A DNA stretch of 6,149 nt, from contig CABUJV010000057.1 of NCBI GenBank assembly GCA_902492005.1, positions 1 through 6,149 on the forward strand. The letters are read 5' to 3'. This DNA comes from an uncultured Eubacteriales bacterium. GTDB taxonomy: Bacteria; Bacillota; Clostridia; Oscillospirales; Oscillospiraceae. Shown one piece after another: positions 4,726-6,149 of this stretch (position 1 is its first letter; each line of letters opens with the position of its first letter). The notes beneath the pieces are model-generated. The model was not told the origin of the DNA, searched no databases, and saw only the letters and a list, made by a program, of their open reading frames with translations. Position numbers and translations under genes: made by a program.

Positions 4726-6149
4726 ATGCCTAGAAAAGTAACCTTAGAGAATACCAGAAACATTGGCATCATGGCCCATATTGACGCAGGCAAGACCACG
4801 ACCACCGAGCGGATCCTGTTCTATACCGGCGTCAACTATAAGATCGGCGAGACCCACGAGGGCACCGCCACCATGGACTGGATGGCCCAGGAGCAGGAGC
4901 GCGGCATCACCATCACCTCCGCCGCCACCACCTGCTACTGGAAGGGCACCAAGGACCAGTTTCCCCAGACCCGGATCAACATCATCGACACCCCGGGCCA
5001 CGTGGACTTCACCGTCGAGGTGGAGCGCTCCCTGCGCGTGCTGGACGGCTCCGTGACCGTCATGTGCGCCAAGGGCGGCGTGGAGCCCCAGTCCGAGACC
5101 GTGTGGCGTCAGGCCGACCACTACCATGTGCCCCGCATGATCTACGTCAATAAGATGGACATCATGGGCGCAGACTTCTACAACGTCCTGCGCATGATCC
5201 ATGACCGCCTCAAGTGCAATGCCGTGCCCATCCAGCTCCCCATCGGCAGCGAAGATACCTTCAAGGGCATCATCGACCTGGTGGAGATGGACGCCGACAT
5301 CTACTACGACGAGATGGGCAAGGACATGCGGGTGGAGCCCATCCCCGAGGATATGATGGAGCTGGCCCAGGAGTACCGCACCAAGCTGATTGACGCCTGC
5401 GCCGATCTCAATGACGAGATCATGGAGCTGGCCCTGGACGAGAAGCCCATTCCCCAGGAGCTGATCCGGAAGGTCATCCGCCAGGGCACCATCGACAACA
5501 AGTTTGTCCCCGTGACCTGCGGCACCTCCTACAAGAACAAGGGTGTGCAGAAGCTGCTGGATGCCATCGTGGATTATATGCCCTCCCCGGTGGACATCCC
5601 CGCCATCAAGGGCATCAATCCCGAGACGGACGAGGAGGACGAGCGTCCCGCCAGCGATGAGGCTCCCTTCTCCGCCCTGGCCTTCAAGATCGCTACCGAT
5701 CCCTTCGTGGGCCGGCTGTCCTTCGTGCGCGTGTATTCCGGCATCCTGAATACCGGCACCTCCGTTCTGAACTCCACCAAGAAGCAGAAGGAGCGCATCG
5801 GCCGGATCCTGCAGATGCACGCCAATCACCGTGAGGACATCGAGTGCTGCTACTCCGGCGACATCGCTGCCGTGGTGGGCCTGAAGAACTCCACCACCGG
5901 CGACACGCTGTGCGACGAGAAGGCCCCCATCATCCTGGAGTCCATGGAGTTCCCCGAGCCCGTCATCCGCGTGGCCATCGAGCCCAAGACCAAGGCCGGG
6001 CAGGAGAAGATGGGCATTGCTCTGATGAAGCTGGCCGAGGAGGATCCCACCTTCAAGACCTACACCGACGAGGAGACGGGCCAGACCATCATCGCCGGCA
6101 TGGGCGAGCTCCATCTGGAGATCATCGTGGACCGTCTGCTCCGCGAGTT
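4726..6149 (+). CDS. fusA: Translation elongation factor G (partial, 3' end outside window)
   Basis: EF-G is the GTPase that drives translocation of mRNA and tRNAs on the ribosome and, with RRF, ribosome recycling. The frame is open from ATG at 4726 to the window end: 474 complete codons, about two thirds of the usual roughly 700. The G domain shows AHIDAGKTT at 17-25 (P loop), EQERGITITSAAT at 56-68 (switch I), DTPGH at 88-92, NKMD at 142-145 and CGTSYKNKGVQ at 265-275 in the G5 position, where SAFK is common. Domain II starts near A313 (APFSALAFKIATDPFVG) and domain III near F409 (FPEPVIRVAIEP), with GMGELHLEIIVDR close to the edge. Compared with B. subtilis-type EF-G there are about seven extra residues (TKDQFPQT) between WKG and RINIIDTPGH, and NKMDIMGADF follows G4. 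Its position after rpsG supports a main EF-G, though a variant EF-G subfamily is possible. A long open frame on the opposite strand here is a composition artefact. Confidence 0.96.
   Translation, partial: MPRKVTLENTRNIGIMAHIDAGKTTTTERILFYTGVNYKIGETHEGTATMDWMAQEQERGITITSAATTCYWKGTKDQFPQTRINIIDTPGHVDFTVEVERSLRVLDGSVTVMCAKGGVEPQSETVWRQADHYHVPRMIYVNKMDIMGADFYNVLRMIHDRLKCNAVPIQLPIGSEDTFKGIIDLVEMDADIYYDEMGKDMRVEPIPEDMMELAQEYRTKLIDACADLNDEIMELALDEKPIPQELIRKVIRQGTIDNKFVPVTCGTSYKNKGVQKLLDAIVDYMPSPVDIPAIKGINPETDEEDERPASDEAPFSALAFKIATDPFVGRLSFVRVYSGILNTGTSVLNSTKKQKERIGRILQMHANHREDIECCYSGDIAAVVGLKNSTTGDTLCDEKAPIILESMEFPEPVIRVAIEPKTKAGQEKMGIALMKLAEEDPTFKTYTDEETGQTIIAGMGELHLEIIVDRLLRE

Noticed and set aside
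4744..6114. 456-codon open frame on the minus strand across fusA
   Set aside because: It mirrors the fusA frame. Strong C/G preference at third positions of fusA removes stops from the opposite strand. The translation is low-complexity (rich in G, L, H, V, D) with no known domain, while the plus strand has unmistakable EF-G motifs.

Overview
The window is a GC-rich stretch of bacterial chromosome carrying housekeeping genes, all on the plus strand. It most likely comes from a member of the Clostridia, and I would guess the Oscillospiraceae/Flavonifractor-like gut lineages. The reasons are a Gram-positive-type S12 with the roughly 13-residue insertion before PQKRGVC, a YbxF-type L7Ae-family protein directly ahead of rpsL (a Firmicutes arrangement), strong AAGGAGG-type ribosome binding sites, and clostridial-looking variants of CysRS and EF-G. 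The lineage is inferred from sequence character, not from a database match.

Layout. (1) Positions 2-91 hold the last 29 codons of an upstream gene, possibly cysE, whose stop overlaps the cysS start as ATGA. (2) cysS, cysteinyl-tRNA synthetase, runs from 88 to 1506 and is followed by a perfect 32-bp palindrome that probably ends the transcript. (3) A MATE-family efflux transporter (1634-3037) has its own sigma-A-type promoter and ends in two tandem hairpins with a T-run. Its start codon is a puzzle. (4) From a very good promoter at 3130-3158 begins a str-type operon: L7Ae-family RNA-binding protein (3247-3492), rpsL/S12 (3602-4033), rpsG/S7 (4236-4706) and the first two thirds of fusA/EF-G (4726 to the window end).

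How the genes work together. cysS, perhaps with an upstream serine acetyltransferase, links cysteine supply to tRNA charging. The str genes supply two decoding-centre/head proteins of the 30S subunit and the translocation GTPase. The MATE gene is a self-contained transcription unit between them. In many Firmicutes rpoB-rpoC lies directly upstream of the L7Ae-rpsL genes. Here that position is taken by cysS and the MATE gene, so the str operon seems to run from its own promoter.

The non-coding parts hold the most interesting material. They include a 202-nt gap between rpsL and rpsG with several hairpins and a TATAAT element, a short hairpin-rich leader before the L7Ae gene, and a MATE start where an ideal Shine-Dalgarno sequence faces an ACG codon while the nearest ATG would be almost leaderless. 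I found no mobile element, CRISPR array, tRNA, rRNA, defence system or other clearly novel multigene system.
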